From the NCBI GenBank assembly GCA_033764875.1, contig JANRIO010000112.1, positions 6,622 through 70,621 of the forward strand: a stretch of 64,000 nt of DNA, given 5' to 3'. The DNA is from AWTP1-13 sp033764875. Its GTDB lineage: Bacteria > Pseudomonadota > Alphaproteobacteria > Rhizobiales > Hyphomicrobiaceae. The notes below the pieces were generated by a model. That model was given only the letters and a program-made list of their open reading frames with translations, was not told the DNA's origin and ran no database searches. Below are positions 48,018-56,578 of this stretch, piece after piece. Every line of letters begins with the position of its first letter. Position 1 is the first letter of the stretch. The position numbers and the translations under genes were made by a program.

Positions 48018-48863
48018 ATGACGGGCGCAAGGGCTGCGACGAGCGGGCGGACCGGGCTGATGGCCGGTAAGCGGGGCCTGATCATGGGCGTCGCCAACAA
48101 CCGGTCGATCGCCTGGGGCATCGCCAAGGCGGCAGCCGATCACGGGGCGGAGCTTGCCTTCACCTACCAGGGCGACGCCTTGAAGAAGCGCGTCGAGCCG
48201 CTGGCGGCCGAGGTCGGCTCCGGCATCGTGCTGCCGTGCGACGTGACGGACGCGGCATCCGTGGATGCGCTGTTTGCCGCCCTCGCCTCCACCTGGGGCA
48301 ACCTCGACTTCCTGGTGCACGCCATCGCCTTCTCCGACAAGACGGAGCTCGACGGGCGCTATGTCGACACCACGGAGAAGAATTTCACGCAGACCATGCT
48401 GATCTCCTGCTACTCGTTCACCGCCATTGCGCAGCGCGCCGAGAAGCTGATGAGCAAGGGCGGGTCGATGCTGACGCTGACCTACTACGGCGCCGAGAAG
48501 GTGATGCCGCACTACAACGTGATGGGCGTCGCCAAGGCGGCCCTCGAGGCGAGCGTGCGCTATCTCGCGGCCGACCTCGGCCGCAACAACATCCGCGTCA
48601 ACGCCATCTCGGCCGGCCCGATCAAGACGCTGGCCGCCTCCGGCATCGCCGACTTCCGCTACATCCTGAAGTGGAACGAGTACAACTCGGCCCTGCGCCG
48701 CAACGTCACCATCGAGGAGGTGGGCGACAGCGCGCTCTACCTGCTCTCGGACCTGGGCCGCGGCGTCACCGGCGAGGTGCACCACGTCGATGCCGGCTAC
48801 CACGTGCAGGGCATGAAGAACGAGGACGCCCCCGACCTCACCGTGGTCAAGAGCACCGATTGA
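48018..48863 (+). CDS. fabI: Enoyl-[acyl-carrier-protein] reductase (NADH)
   Basis: A 281-residue SDR-type enzyme that completes each cycle of fatty-acid elongation and is the triclosan/isoniazid-class target. It has the coenzyme segment KRGLIMGVANNRSIAWGIAK, HAIAFSDK, the catalytic pair in YYGAEKVMPHYNVMGVAK (Tyr-x6-Lys) and NAISAGPIKTLAASGI. ATG 48018 has AAAGGG about 7 bases upstream. Its 15-20 residues before the Rossmann strand are a little longer than in E. coli. It converges on gatB; a hairpin repeat lies between. Confidence 0.95.
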   Translation: MTGARAATSGRTGLMAGKRGLIMGVANNRSIAWGIAKAAADHGAELAFTYQGDALKKRVEPLAAEVGSGIVLPCDVTDAASVDALFAALASTWGNLDFLVHAIAFSDKTELDGRYVDTTEKNFTQTMLISCYSFTAIAQRAEKLMSKGGSMLTLTYYGAEKVMPHYNVMGVAKAALEASVRYLAADLGRNNIRVNAISAGPIKTLAASGIADFRYILKWNEYNSALRRNVTIEEVGDSALYLLSDLGRGVTGEVHHVDAGYHVQGMKNEDAPDLTVVKSTD

Positions 48864-48947
48864 TAGCAGAACAGATCGCGCCCCACGCCCAGGCGTGGGT
48901 GGCGTCAAAGAGCTCGGGCCCTCGGAAGCGTAGGGCGCATGCGCTCT

Positions 48948-49066
48948 TGGTTGCCTTCCCGGACGGCGTGCGCAAGCGCGGCGAGCCGGGATCCTTCCAC
49001 GTCGCCTTCGTTCGCAAGCGGGAAGGATCCCGGCTCTCGCTGCCGCTCGGCCGGGAAGGCAAGCAT
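48948..49066. repeat. Single copy of the hairpin repeat family
   Basis: A copy of the element found in tandem at 59829-60254, in the gap between convergent fabI and gatB. A long hairpin (48958-48990: CCCGGA, an imperfect stem with GCAA loop, CCGGG) is followed by GGGAAGGATCCCGGCTCTCGC and GCTGCCGCTCGGCCGGGAA, which pairs back with the leading TTCCCGG. The stem differs by several changes from the tandem copies but still folds. Confidence 0.75.
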
Positions 49067-49144
49067 TGGGCCTGCCGCACCTCCGCCTCTCCAGCAGGTC
49101 GCGCGTGAGCGCGCGGCGGTCGTGGCTCCAATGCGACGGCAGGC

Positions 49145-50641
49145 CTATAGCCCGAGCTTCTTCCTCAGGGCGTCGTTGACCGCCTGCGGGTTGGCCTTGC
49201 CGCCGGTCGCCTTCATCACCTGGCCGACGAACCAGCCGATGGCCTTCGGATTGGTGCGGGCGTCCGCCACCTTGTCCGGGTTGGCCGCGACCACGGCGTC
49301 GACTGCCGCCTCGATGGCGCCCGTATCGGTCACCTGCTTCAGGCCGCGCGTCTCGACGATTTCCGCCGGGTCGCCACCCTCGCTCCACACGATCTCGAAC
49401 ACGTCCTTGGCGATCTTGCCGGAGATGGCATTGGAGCCGATGAGATCGAGGATGCCGCCCAGCTGCTTGGCCGACACCGGGCTCTCGCCGATTCCGAGCC
49501 CCTCCTTGTTGAGGCGTCCGAACAGCTCGTTGATGACCCAGTTGGCCGCCGTCTTGCCGTCGCGGCCCTTGGCCACCGCCTCGAAGAACTCCGCGCTCTC
49601 GCGCTCGGCCACCAGCACGGCGGCGTCGTACGGCGACAGCTTGTAGTCGGCGATGAAGCGCGCCTTCTTCTCGTCCGGCAGCTCCGGCAGGCCTTGCCTC
49701 AGGCCGTCGACGTAGTCCTGCGTCAGCTCCAGCGGCAAGAGGTCGGGGTCGGGGAAATAGCGGTAGTCGTGCGCCTCCTCCTTGGAGCGCATGGCGCGCG
49801 TCTCGCCCTTGACGTTGTCGAACAGGCGCGTCTCCTGGTCGATCGACCCGCCATCCTCCAGGATGTCGATCTGCCGGCGCGCCTCCACCTCGACGGCCTG
49901 GCCGATGAAGCGGATCGAATTGAGGTTCTTGATCTCGCAGCGCGTGCCGAATGGCTCGCCCGGACGGCGCACGGACACGTTCACGTCGGCGCGCAGGTTG
50001 CCCTTCTCCATGTCGCCGTCGCAGGTGCCGAGGTAGCGCAGGATGGTGCGCAGCTTGGAGAGGAAGGCCTGCGCCTGCTTGGAGGAGCGGATGTCGGGCT
50101 TCGACACGATCTCCATCAGGGCGACGCCCGAGCGGTTGAGATCGATGTAGGTGTAGTCCGGATGCTGGTCGTGGATCGACTTGCCCGCATCCTGCTCCAG
50201 ATGCACGCGCTCGATGCCAACCGAGAACGTCTCGCCCTCGAGGTCCACCTCGACGACCGCTTCGCCGACCACGGGCTGCTTGTACTGCGAGATCTGGTAG
50301 CCCTGCGGCAGGTCCGGAAAAAAGTAGTTCTTGCGGTCGAAGACGGACACGAGGTTGATCTGCGCCTTGAGGCCGAGCCCCGTGCGCACGGCCTGCGCCA
50401 CGCACTCGGCGTTGATCACGGGCAGCATGCCGGGCATGGCCGCGTCGACCAGCGACACATGGCTGTTGGGCGGGGCACCGAAGGCGGTGGAGGAGCCCGA
50501 GAACAGCTTCGCCTTGGAGGCGACCTGGGCGTGCACCTCCATGCCGATCACGACCTCCCAGTCGCCAGTGGCGCCGGGGATCAGGTTAGAGCTCTTGGCG
50601 GCGGACTTGCCGGCCTTCTGTGCGCTCATGACGATTGGCAT
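49145..50641 (-). CDS. gatB: Aspartyl/glutamyl-tRNA amidotransferase subunit B
   Basis: A 498-residue kinase/amidotransferase subunit of GatCAB, which converts misacylated Glu-tRNA(Gln) or Asp-tRNA(Asn) to the amide form. It shows IGMEVHAQV, the catalytic-region FDRKNYFFPDLPQGYQISQ and DLNRSGVALMEIVSKPD; the C-terminal YqeY-like tail ends RKKLGL. ATG 50641 or 50629 could start it; neither has a clear ribosome site. gatC and gatA are not in the window near it. Confidence 0.95.
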   Translation of the reverse strand: MPIVMSAQKAGKSAAKSSNLIPGATGDWEVVIGMEVHAQVASKAKLFSGSSTAFGAPPNSHVSLVDAAMPGMLPVINAECVAQAVRTGLGLKAQINLVSVFDRKNYFFPDLPQGYQISQYKQPVVGEAVVEVDLEGETFSVGIERVHLEQDAGKSIHDQHPDYTYIDLNRSGVALMEIVSKPDIRSSKQAQAFLSKLRTILRYLGTCDGDMEKGNLRADVNVSVRRPGEPFGTRCEIKNLNSIRFIGQAVEVEARRQIDILEDGGSIDQETRLFDNVKGETRAMRSKEEAHDYRYFPDPDLLPLELTQDYVDGLRQGLPELPDEKKARFIADYKLSPYDAAVLVAERESAEFFEAVAKGRDGKTAANWVINELFGRLNKEGLGIGESPVSAKQLGGILDLIGSNAISGKIAKDVFEIVWSEGGDPAEIVETRGLKQVTDTGAIEAAVDAVVAANPDKVADARTNPKAIGWFVGQVMKATGGKANPQAVNDALRKKLGL

Positions 50642-50860
50642 GCCCGGAGATGAATTCCTGCCGCCTCTGCTAGAGCAAACAGGCGCAAGAGGGAAGCCCC
50701 GGCGTCCCTCGCCTGCCGTGGCGGACTTGCGGTTCAGGTCCGCCGGCGCTCGACCAGCCGGCGTTGGGCGACGGCCATGACCCTTCCGAACCGGGATTTG
50801 CCTTGAGCCACATGCCCTTGCCTCCGGGGCCGCCGGGCGCGCGCGATCCGCTGCAACGTC

Positions 50861-52363
50861 CTAGCGCAGCTGCCAGTAGACGTCGGGGGCGACGCCCCTC
50901 TCGGCGAGGCCGCGCGCCTTGGCGCCGAGCTGGCGCGCGATGATGGTCTGCAGGTCCTTCAGCACCGAGGTGCTGTCGACGAGGTAGGAGTGGCCGAAGT
51001 TGCGCGTGATGGTGGAGGCCTCGCTCGCGTCGATCGTGTCCATGCCCTTGTACACCTGCACGCCGCCGCTGCTCTCGCCCACGCGCGGGAAGCCGTGCAC
51101 CACCTTGGAGGCGACGAGCGCGATGTCGCCCGAGGAGGCGTAGATCGTCTTGCGCGTGTTCTGCATCTTGGCCAGGCTCGGCGCGATGTTGCGCTTGAAG
51201 ATGTCGGCGTTGATGTCCGGCGCGGCCAGCAGCAGCTCCTTGATGTGGCGCGTGTCGTTGCCCTTCTCGACGAAGCCCTGCAGGCCGTGGCCGACGATGC
51301 GGTTGCCCATGCTGTGGGCGACGATGTAGATCGCCTCGACCGGCAAGGCGGAGAGTTGCTTGAGGAGGCCCTCGAACACGCTCTCGCACAGGCGCGCTGT
51401 CTCTTCGTCCTGCAGGTAGGCGCGCACGCGGCCAGCCGACGGCCAGGTGTAGAAGAAGGGGATGCCGGGGAACTGCAGATCGTGGGCGAGCTGGGCGGTG
51501 CGGAGCGCCGCCTCCTCGAAGGTCATGTAGTAGCCGTGCACGTAGACGAGCATGGCGCGCGACTTGCCGCCCCGCAGCCGGCTGGACATCTCGCTCATCG
51601 CCGCCTTGCTCTCGATCGGCACCACCTCCTTGAGGACGAAGTGCTTGCTCGGGTCGGCGGTGCGCTCCAGCTTCCAGATCGAGGGCAGCTCGATGGTGCC
51701 GACGGTGTGGCCGGGCGGGATGCTGACCACGGCGCGCCCGAAGGTGAGATCGGAGATGGCCTCGAGGCCGTAGGTCTCGCCCGGCGAGCGCGGCGATTTC
51801 TCCAGCTTGCGGTTGGTGGCGTAGTAGGTCGTCACCAGCAGCGCCTCCGGCTGCGCCGGCGCGCCCGGGGCTGCGGCCGCCGGGGGCGGGGCGTCCTGCG
51901 GCACGCCGCGCGCCGCGGCCGGCGGTGGGGAGGGCGCGGGGGTGGGCGGCGCCGGCGGCGGGGCAGCCTTGGGCAGGGCGCGCTCCATGCGCACCGCCCG
52001 CTTGGCGATGACGGGCTCGCTGTCCTTCTTGCAATCGATGGCGAACAGGACCTCGAGCAGATCCTCCTGGCCGCGGCGGATGTTGCGGTTGATGCTGCGC
52101 ACCTTCGGCTCGTCGCCGGCTGCCGCGCGCAGGTCCGCGCGCAGCTTGGACAGGCGCGCCTGGATGCCGTCGCGGCGCGTCTCCAGCTCGGCGCGGGGCG
52201 TGGCCGCCGTGGCCTTGCAGTCGGCTGGAACGAAGCCGGGCGCGGCCGCCTGCGCCGCGGCGGGAGTGCTCAGGCCGGTCGCCGCCAGCATCAGGGCCAG
52301 CAGCGGTGCGCCAAGACGCGGCGCGCGTGCACGAACGAGCAAAGCAACGCTCAGGAGCACCAT
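50861..52363 (-). CDS. DUF900-type alpha/beta hydrolase, secreted or membrane-anchored
   Basis: A 500-residue protein: an N-terminal hydrophobic signal/anchor (about residues 1-40), a charged coiled region (about 60-130), a long Pro/Ala-rich linker, then an alpha/beta hydrolase domain (about 190-470) of the DUF900 group. The nucleophile elbow AHSMGNR, MLVYVHGYYMTFEEAALR and PDINADIFKR are visible. Substrate unknown, possibly an esterase or lipase. ATG 52363 has a GGGGGAA stretch about 9 bases upstream and starts at the hydrophobic segment; the frame continues upstream. Confidence 0.78.
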   Translation of the reverse strand: MVLLSVALLVRARAPRLGAPLLALMLAATGLSTPAAAQAAAPGFVPADCKATAATPRAELETRRDGIQARLSKLRADLRAAAGDEPKVRSINRNIRRGQEDLLEVLFAIDCKKDSEPVIAKRAVRMERALPKAAPPPAPPTPAPSPPPAAARGVPQDAPPPAAAAPGAPAQPEALLVTTYYATNRKLEKSPRSPGETYGLEAISDLTFGRAVVSIPPGHTVGTIELPSIWKLERTADPSKHFVLKEVVPIESKAAMSEMSSRLRGGKSRAMLVYVHGYYMTFEEAALRTAQLAHDLQFPGIPFFYTWPSAGRVRAYLQDEETARLCESVFEGLLKQLSALPVEAIYIVAHSMGNRIVGHGLQGFVEKGNDTRHIKELLLAAPDINADIFKRNIAPSLAKMQNTRKTIYASSGDIALVASKVVHGFPRVGESSGGVQVYKGMDTIDASEASTITRNFGHSYLVDSTSVLKDLQTIIARQLGAKARGLAERGVAPDVYWQLR

Positions 52364-52550
52364 GGCAACAATTCCCCCCACGCCGGCCGGCAGGATGAAG
52401 CAGCCCAACGATGCGTCTATATCGGCCCCAAACGTCGGGACGCAAGGCATATCGCGGCCTGCTTCCCCACGCTGGCGGAGTGAGAGCTTCGGAAATTGGC
52501 ATTCTTGAGACGCGGCCGAGGCGCGGTGCGCGCCGGCTCCGCCGCGCCTG

Positions 52551-52982
52551 TCACGTGCCCGGGATGCGGAAGGCGGCAAAGCGCATGCCGAGATATGACA
52601 CGCACATGGCAACGACCGACGCGAAGGCGATGGCGACGACGGGCAGCAGGTCCTCCCCCCACATCAGCATCAGGGCGACGAACACCGCGTAGTTGACCGC
52701 CGCGGAGAACCACGCGACGCCCGCATAGCGCAGGAACTCGGCAACCGACGGGGGCGTATCGAGCGCGAAGGTGAGCCGCCGGTGGGAGAGCCAGCCTGCG
52801 ACCATGGCAACAGAGATTGACCCGAGGCGCGCCACGATCGGGTCGAGGTCGAGAAGGCTCGTCAGCAGCTGCAGGGTGATGGCATCGACGCAGAAGGCCA
52901 CCGTGCCGGAGATCACGAAGCCTGCGCCGTGCCGGAACAGGCGCGTCAGCTCGAACCGGCCAGAGTCGTCTCGCAATCTCAT
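52551..52982 (-). CDS. GtrA-family membrane protein
   Basis: A 143-residue protein with four hydrophobic helices and the GtrA pattern (FVISGTVAFCVDAITLQLL, SHRRLTFAL, LRYAGVAWFSAAVNY). GtrA proteins are thought to help move lipid-linked sugars across the inner membrane alongside GtrB-type glycosyltransferases. Its start overlaps the ChbG/HpnK gene end by 4 bp and the GT2 gene lies just upstream, so the trio probably acts together in sugar modification of a membrane lipid or cell-surface glycan. Confidence 0.87.
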   Translation of the reverse strand: MRLRDDSGRFELTRLFRHGAGFVISGTVAFCVDAITLQLLTSLLDLDPIVARLGSISVAMVAGWLSHRRLTFALDTPPSVAEFLRYAGVAWFSAAVNYAVFVALMLMWGEDLLPVVAIAFASVVAMCVSYLGMRFAAFRIPGT

Positions 52983-53845
52983 GCGGCGGCCATCTCCTCG
53001 ATCGCCCTCCAGTCGAGCGCCGGCCCTGTGGGGCTGCGCGATGGGCGCCAGATGCGCGTGGGCAGGTCAGGATCCCGCATCAACACACCGTATTCCATCT
53101 TTCGCCGGTCCACGACCGGGTCACGTCCGCGCAGGTCGTCGTCGACATGCCCGGGATGGCACATGACGATGTGGGGCGCGGTTGTGACCGCAAGGGCGCG
53201 GCGCAACTCGTCCTCGTAGGGCACCTTCAAGTCGAATCCTGAGAATCCCGAGAAGCCGCGGTTCACGGGCAGCCCGCGCGCGCGTACGGCCGCGCCGAAG
53301 CCGCGGGAGAGGACGTGGACGAGAAGGGCCTTCGCCGCCGGCTCGCCGCGGGCTTTTATCGACTGGTAGCTGTCGGCCGGGTCGCGCAGCATCGGTGGGC
53401 GGTCCGGGTAGCGGCGCGCCACGACCTCGATCAGCACGTCGCGCACCTGCGGCAGGGCATGCACGTGCTGGTGCCCGTCGACGTGGTCCGGGGGGAAGCC
53501 GAGCCGCGCCTCGAACGCATCGAGCTGGCGGGAGACCTCGTCGGCAAGCTCGGTCGGCTCGAGAAGCCTCAGGCAAGCGAGCGGGATCAGGCTCTTGAGC
53601 CCCAGGAAGCTGCCTTTGGGCGCGATCCGGCGGAGTCGGCCGAGCGGCGGCCCCAGGGTCAGATCGAGATGCAGGCCGATGGACAGGCGTCCGCGGTGCA
53701 CGAGCAGGCGCGGGGCAGAGGCCGGCCAGTGCGCGGAGGTGACGAGAACGCTGGTTGCCGAAAGGCGGCGTGCCGCCGCGAGCTCGCCGATGGCGCGCGA
53801 GACCCCCTCGGTCAGGCCGTAGTCGTCAGCGCAGAGAATGATCAT
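52979..53845 (-). CDS. ChbG/HpnK-family deacetylase (YdjC-like)
   Basis: A 288-residue carbohydrate or lipid-sugar deacetylase of the YdjC fold. IILCADDYGLTEGVSRAI carries the metal Asp, GLHLDLT and the VDGHQHVHALPQV segment carry metal His residues, and CHPGH lies near the end. HpnK members act in hopanoid head-group synthesis; ChbG removes acetyl groups from chitooligosaccharides. Which applies cannot be decided, but the neighbouring GtrA and GT2 genes favour a glycolipid. ATG 53845 begins the conserved N-terminus. Confidence 0.85.
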   Translation of the reverse strand: MIILCADDYGLTEGVSRAIGELAAARRLSATSVLVTSAHWPASAPRLLVHRGRLSIGLHLDLTLGPPLGRLRRIAPKGSFLGLKSLIPLACLRLLEPTELADEVSRQLDAFEARLGFPPDHVDGHQHVHALPQVRDVLIEVVARRYPDRPPMLRDPADSYQSIKARGEPAAKALLVHVLSRGFGAAVRARGLPVNRGFSGFSGFDLKVPYEDELRRALAVTTAPHIVMCHPGHVDDDLRGRDPVVDRRKMEYGVLMRDPDLPTRIWRPSRSPTGPALDWRAIEEMAAA

Positions 53846-53912
53846 CGCATCCCGCACTCGCCCGTCGCACCTGCCGAAGGATGCCGGCTGCCGAGCCGGT
53901 CCCTCCCGTCTC

Positions 53913-54935
53913 TCACTCGCCCTGTCGGCCGGGAGGCGTGCCCTCGCCGGCGGGCGGGTTTTGGCCGCCCCCGAGCTCCTCCGCAACCAGATACAGCGGG
54001 CGGCCTTTCACTTCCTCGTAGACGCGACCAAGGTACTCGCCGATCACGCCGAGCGATATCAGCTGCACGCCGGAGAAGAACATGACGGAGATGACGAGCG
54101 TCGGGAAGCCCGGGACGTCGGAGCCGTAAAGGAGCGTTTTCACCAGGAACATCAAGGCGTAGCCGATGGCCAGAGCCGAGATGCCCAGGCCCAGGTAGGA
54201 CCACACCCGCAGCGGGATGGTGGTGAACGACACGAGCCCGTCGATGGCGAATCGGAACAGCTTCCCCGGCTTCCAGCGGGAGGCGCCGCCGTCGAACCGC
54301 GGGGGCACGTTGAACGGGATTCCGAGCGACTTGAAGCCCATCCACGCGAACAGGCCCTTGTTGAATCGCACCCGCTCGTCCATGCGGTTGAGCGCCTCCA
54401 CGGCCTTGCGGTCCAGGATCCTGAAGTCGCCGGCGTTGGGGGGCAGGGTGGTTCCACTCAATATTTTGAATGTCTTGTAAAAAAGCTTGGCGAACAGGCG
54501 GTGCGCCGCGGTATCCGCGGCACGGTCGATGCGCTGCCCGTAGACCACATCGTAGCCCTCGCGCCAGTGGCGCAGGAACTCGGCGACCAGCTCCGGCGGG
54601 TGCTGCAGGTCCGCGTCCATGATCACCGCCGCGTCGCCCTTCACCTTGCGCAGGCCGGCGGCCGTCGCGATCTCCTTGCCGAAGTTGCGGCTGAGCGAGA
54701 TGGCCCGATAGCGGCGGTCGCGCCCGCACTGCTCGCGCAGCCGGAAGATGGTCCCGTCCGTCGAGCCGTCGTCGACGAAGACGACCTCCCACGGCACCCC
54801 GAGCCCATCGAGGGACGGCTCCAGCTTGCCTATCAGCCCGTCGAACCCCTTCTCCTCGTTGAGCATTGGAATCACGATCGAAAGCAGCCCGCAGGTGCGC
54901 AGGGGCTCACGGCCGCCGGGCGCGGTGCGGGACAT
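53913..54935 (-). CDS. Family 2 glycosyltransferase (GtrB/ArnC-like)
   Basis: A 340-residue membrane-associated transferase. The GT-A domain (about residues 15-225) has SIVIPMLNEEKGFDGLI, the FVDDGSTDGT motif and the metal-binding DADLQHPPE; two hydrophobic hairpins follow (about 235-300). It resembles polyprenyl-phosphate sugar transferases (DPM1, GtrB, ArnC). It is the first gene of the leftward GT2 - ChbG/HpnK - GtrA run. ATG 54935 is chosen; TTG 54959 would add 8 residues and has a comparable upstream signal. Confidence 0.88.
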   Translation of the reverse strand: MSRTAPGGREPLRTCGLLSIVIPMLNEEKGFDGLIGKLEPSLDGLGVPWEVVFVDDGSTDGTIFRLREQCGRDRRYRAISLSRNFGKEIATAAGLRKVKGDAAVIMDADLQHPPELVAEFLRHWREGYDVVYGQRIDRAADTAAHRLFAKLFYKTFKILSGTTLPPNAGDFRILDRKAVEALNRMDERVRFNKGLFAWMGFKSLGIPFNVPPRFDGGASRWKPGKLFRFAIDGLVSFTTIPLRVWSYLGLGISALAIGYALMFLVKTLLYGSDVPGFPTLVISVMFFSGVQLISLGVIGEYLGRVYEEVKGRPLYLVAEELGGGQNPPAGEGTPPGRQGE

Positions 54936-55661
54936 GCTGTTGATCTCTTGCACGGACAAGGTTCTCGTTCCTGGCTCGCAGCCGTTGCCGGCGTTCTCGT
55001 CTTATATGGGTCTTGCGGCGGATTTCCCTGCTTGTTGCGATCTGATCCGGCCTCGCGGCCACCCCACGCAAGGCTCGTGAGGGCAGGTTCCCGCAAAATA
55101 GCTGTTCTCCATCAACGAGCAACCATTTGCCGTGCGCCCGCCCCGCCGCCGCCTGCGATCAACCGCGAGGGGCCCGAGATGCTGTGTCGCCGGTTGCATC
55201 CGGGCCATTGCTCGCGCCGGGGGGCCAGATATTTCGACCGAGGTCGCCCCGGCCTTCGAAAATGTCGCACAAATCAGGGAACGTGGGCCGCCCGTCGATC
55301 GTTGTGAAAAGCGGAAGCGGCGCACGGATTGGCGGTGGCCGCAGTCGCCAGTGCAGGATCCGACCTATACAGCCTGCGTTCATGTTCAGACGACTAAGCA
55401 CGACAGGTCCAAACGTTCCGGCAAATCGTACAAGCGATGGCAGGGACGCACAGGCAAGCATGGTTCTCTGCAACGACTGAAGCCGGCTGCAGGGACACTC
55501 CATTCTTCCGATGGAGTGTTCTTCCGTGGGTGCATTTCCTTGCGGGGAGGAAGCCCATATCTCTCGGAAATAACTTGTGACGCGACGCCGCTGGCACGTC
55601 GCCTTTACAAGAACCAAATTGTCGGCCCATATCCGCGCCGGCACGCCGTTTGGAGAGTTCG
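54936..55661. other. 726-bp gap between the glycosyltransferase and ribA
   Basis: Open frames run here on both strands, but none shows a known domain or a convincing start. The right half (about 55360-55640) is markedly less GC-rich than the surroundings and contains a perfect 9-bp hairpin (55495-55519). No FMN riboswitch consensus was recognised ahead of ribA. The stretch may hold the ribA promoter, a long 5' leader or a small RNA. Confidence 0.45.
55495..55519. other. Perfect hairpin in the ribA upstream region
   Basis: ACACTCCAT (55495-55503) and ATGGAGTGT (55511-55519) form a 9-bp stem with a 7-nt loop. There is a TTCTTCC tract on the plus strand but no true T-run, so it is not a clear terminator. 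Confidence 0.4.
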
Positions 55662-56300
55662 ATGAAATCGAATGCGGTGACATCCGTAGAACTTGAACTG
55701 GATTGGACTGCGCAAACCATCCTGCCCTTGGAGTTCAAGGGCCGCGAGTTGCAGGTAGAAGCCCGGGCCTATCAGGGCTCCGACCCTTCCTTCCAGGCTC
55801 TGGTGCTCGTGCATCGCGACAAGGACGCGAAGGAGCCCGTCAAGGTTCCTGTCGTGCGCGTGCACAGCGGCTGCGTGACCGGAGACATCTTCCATTCGCT
55901 GCGTTGCGACTGCTATCCGCAGCTGCAGGCGGCCATGGACCGTATCCTGTCGAGCCCGCTCGGCGTGCTCGTCTATCTCCCCTACCAGGAGGGCCGCGGC
56001 ATCGGCCTCGTCAACAAGATCCGCGCCTACGCGCTTCAGGATCAGGGCTACGACACGGTCGACGCCAACGTGGCCATCGGCGCGCCGATCGAGGCGCGCG
56101 ACTATGATCTCGCCGCCCACATCCTGTTCGACCTCGGCTTCCCCGAGATCAAGCTTCTGACCAACAATCCAGCCAAGGTCGAGGCGCTGACGGAAGAGGG
56201 CGTCGACGTGATCGAGCAGATCCCGCTCATCGTGAAGGCCTCACCGCACAACACGCGCTACCTGAAGACCAAGAAGGAGCGCATGGCGCACAAGCTCTGA
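55662..56300 (+). CDS. ribA: GTP cyclohydrolase II
   Basis: A 212-residue zinc enzyme that opens GTP in the first step of riboflavin synthesis. The zinc-binding cysteines (SGCVTGDIFHSLRCDCYPQ), GTP-binding YLPYQEGRGIGL and the LLTNNPAKVEAL segment are present. ATG 55662 has GGAGAG about 5-7 bases upstream. It is monofunctional: no RibB domain is fused, unlike many bacteria. A strong terminator follows at once, so it is transcribed alone. Confidence 0.94.
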   Translation: MKSNAVTSVELELDWTAQTILPLEFKGRELQVEARAYQGSDPSFQALVLVHRDKDAKEPVKVPVVRVHSGCVTGDIFHSLRCDCYPQLQAAMDRILSSPLGVLVYLPYQEGRGIGLVNKIRAYALQDQGYDTVDANVAIGAPIEARDYDLAAHILFDLGFPEIKLLTNNPAKVEALTEEGVDVIEQIPLIVKASPHNTRYLKTKKERMAHKL

Positions 56301-56331
56301 GGGCTTCTGCGTCCGGCATCGCGACGGATCG

Positions 56332-56360
56332 AAGGCAGCGCTCCCGGCGCTGCCTTTTTT
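56332..56360 (+). terminator. Intrinsic terminator after ribA
   Basis: AAGGCAGCGC (56332-56341) pairs with GCGCTGCCTT (56347-56356) around a 5-nt loop, ending in a six-T tract (56355-56360). Confidence 0.9.
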
Positions 56361-56578
56361 CATGTGCGCAGCGCGAATCGTTTGGGTGCCCGCCCGGGTC
56401 GGCGTGCATGCGCAAGGCTGCCCGCGCGGGGGGCGATATCGATGCAAAATGCCGCAAATCGGCAGAATGGCACCGCTTCTCCAGGGGCTTAACCCGGATT
56501 TTACTCTAAATACGGATTGTCCGAAGTCGGCGTATTTTGGCGGAGCGCGCGCTCCGTTGGCCAGCATCGGAGGGCGAC

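Noticed and set aside
55360..55661. FMN riboswitch upstream of ribA
   Set aside because: The conserved RFN core segments could not be found; only an unrelated hairpin is present.
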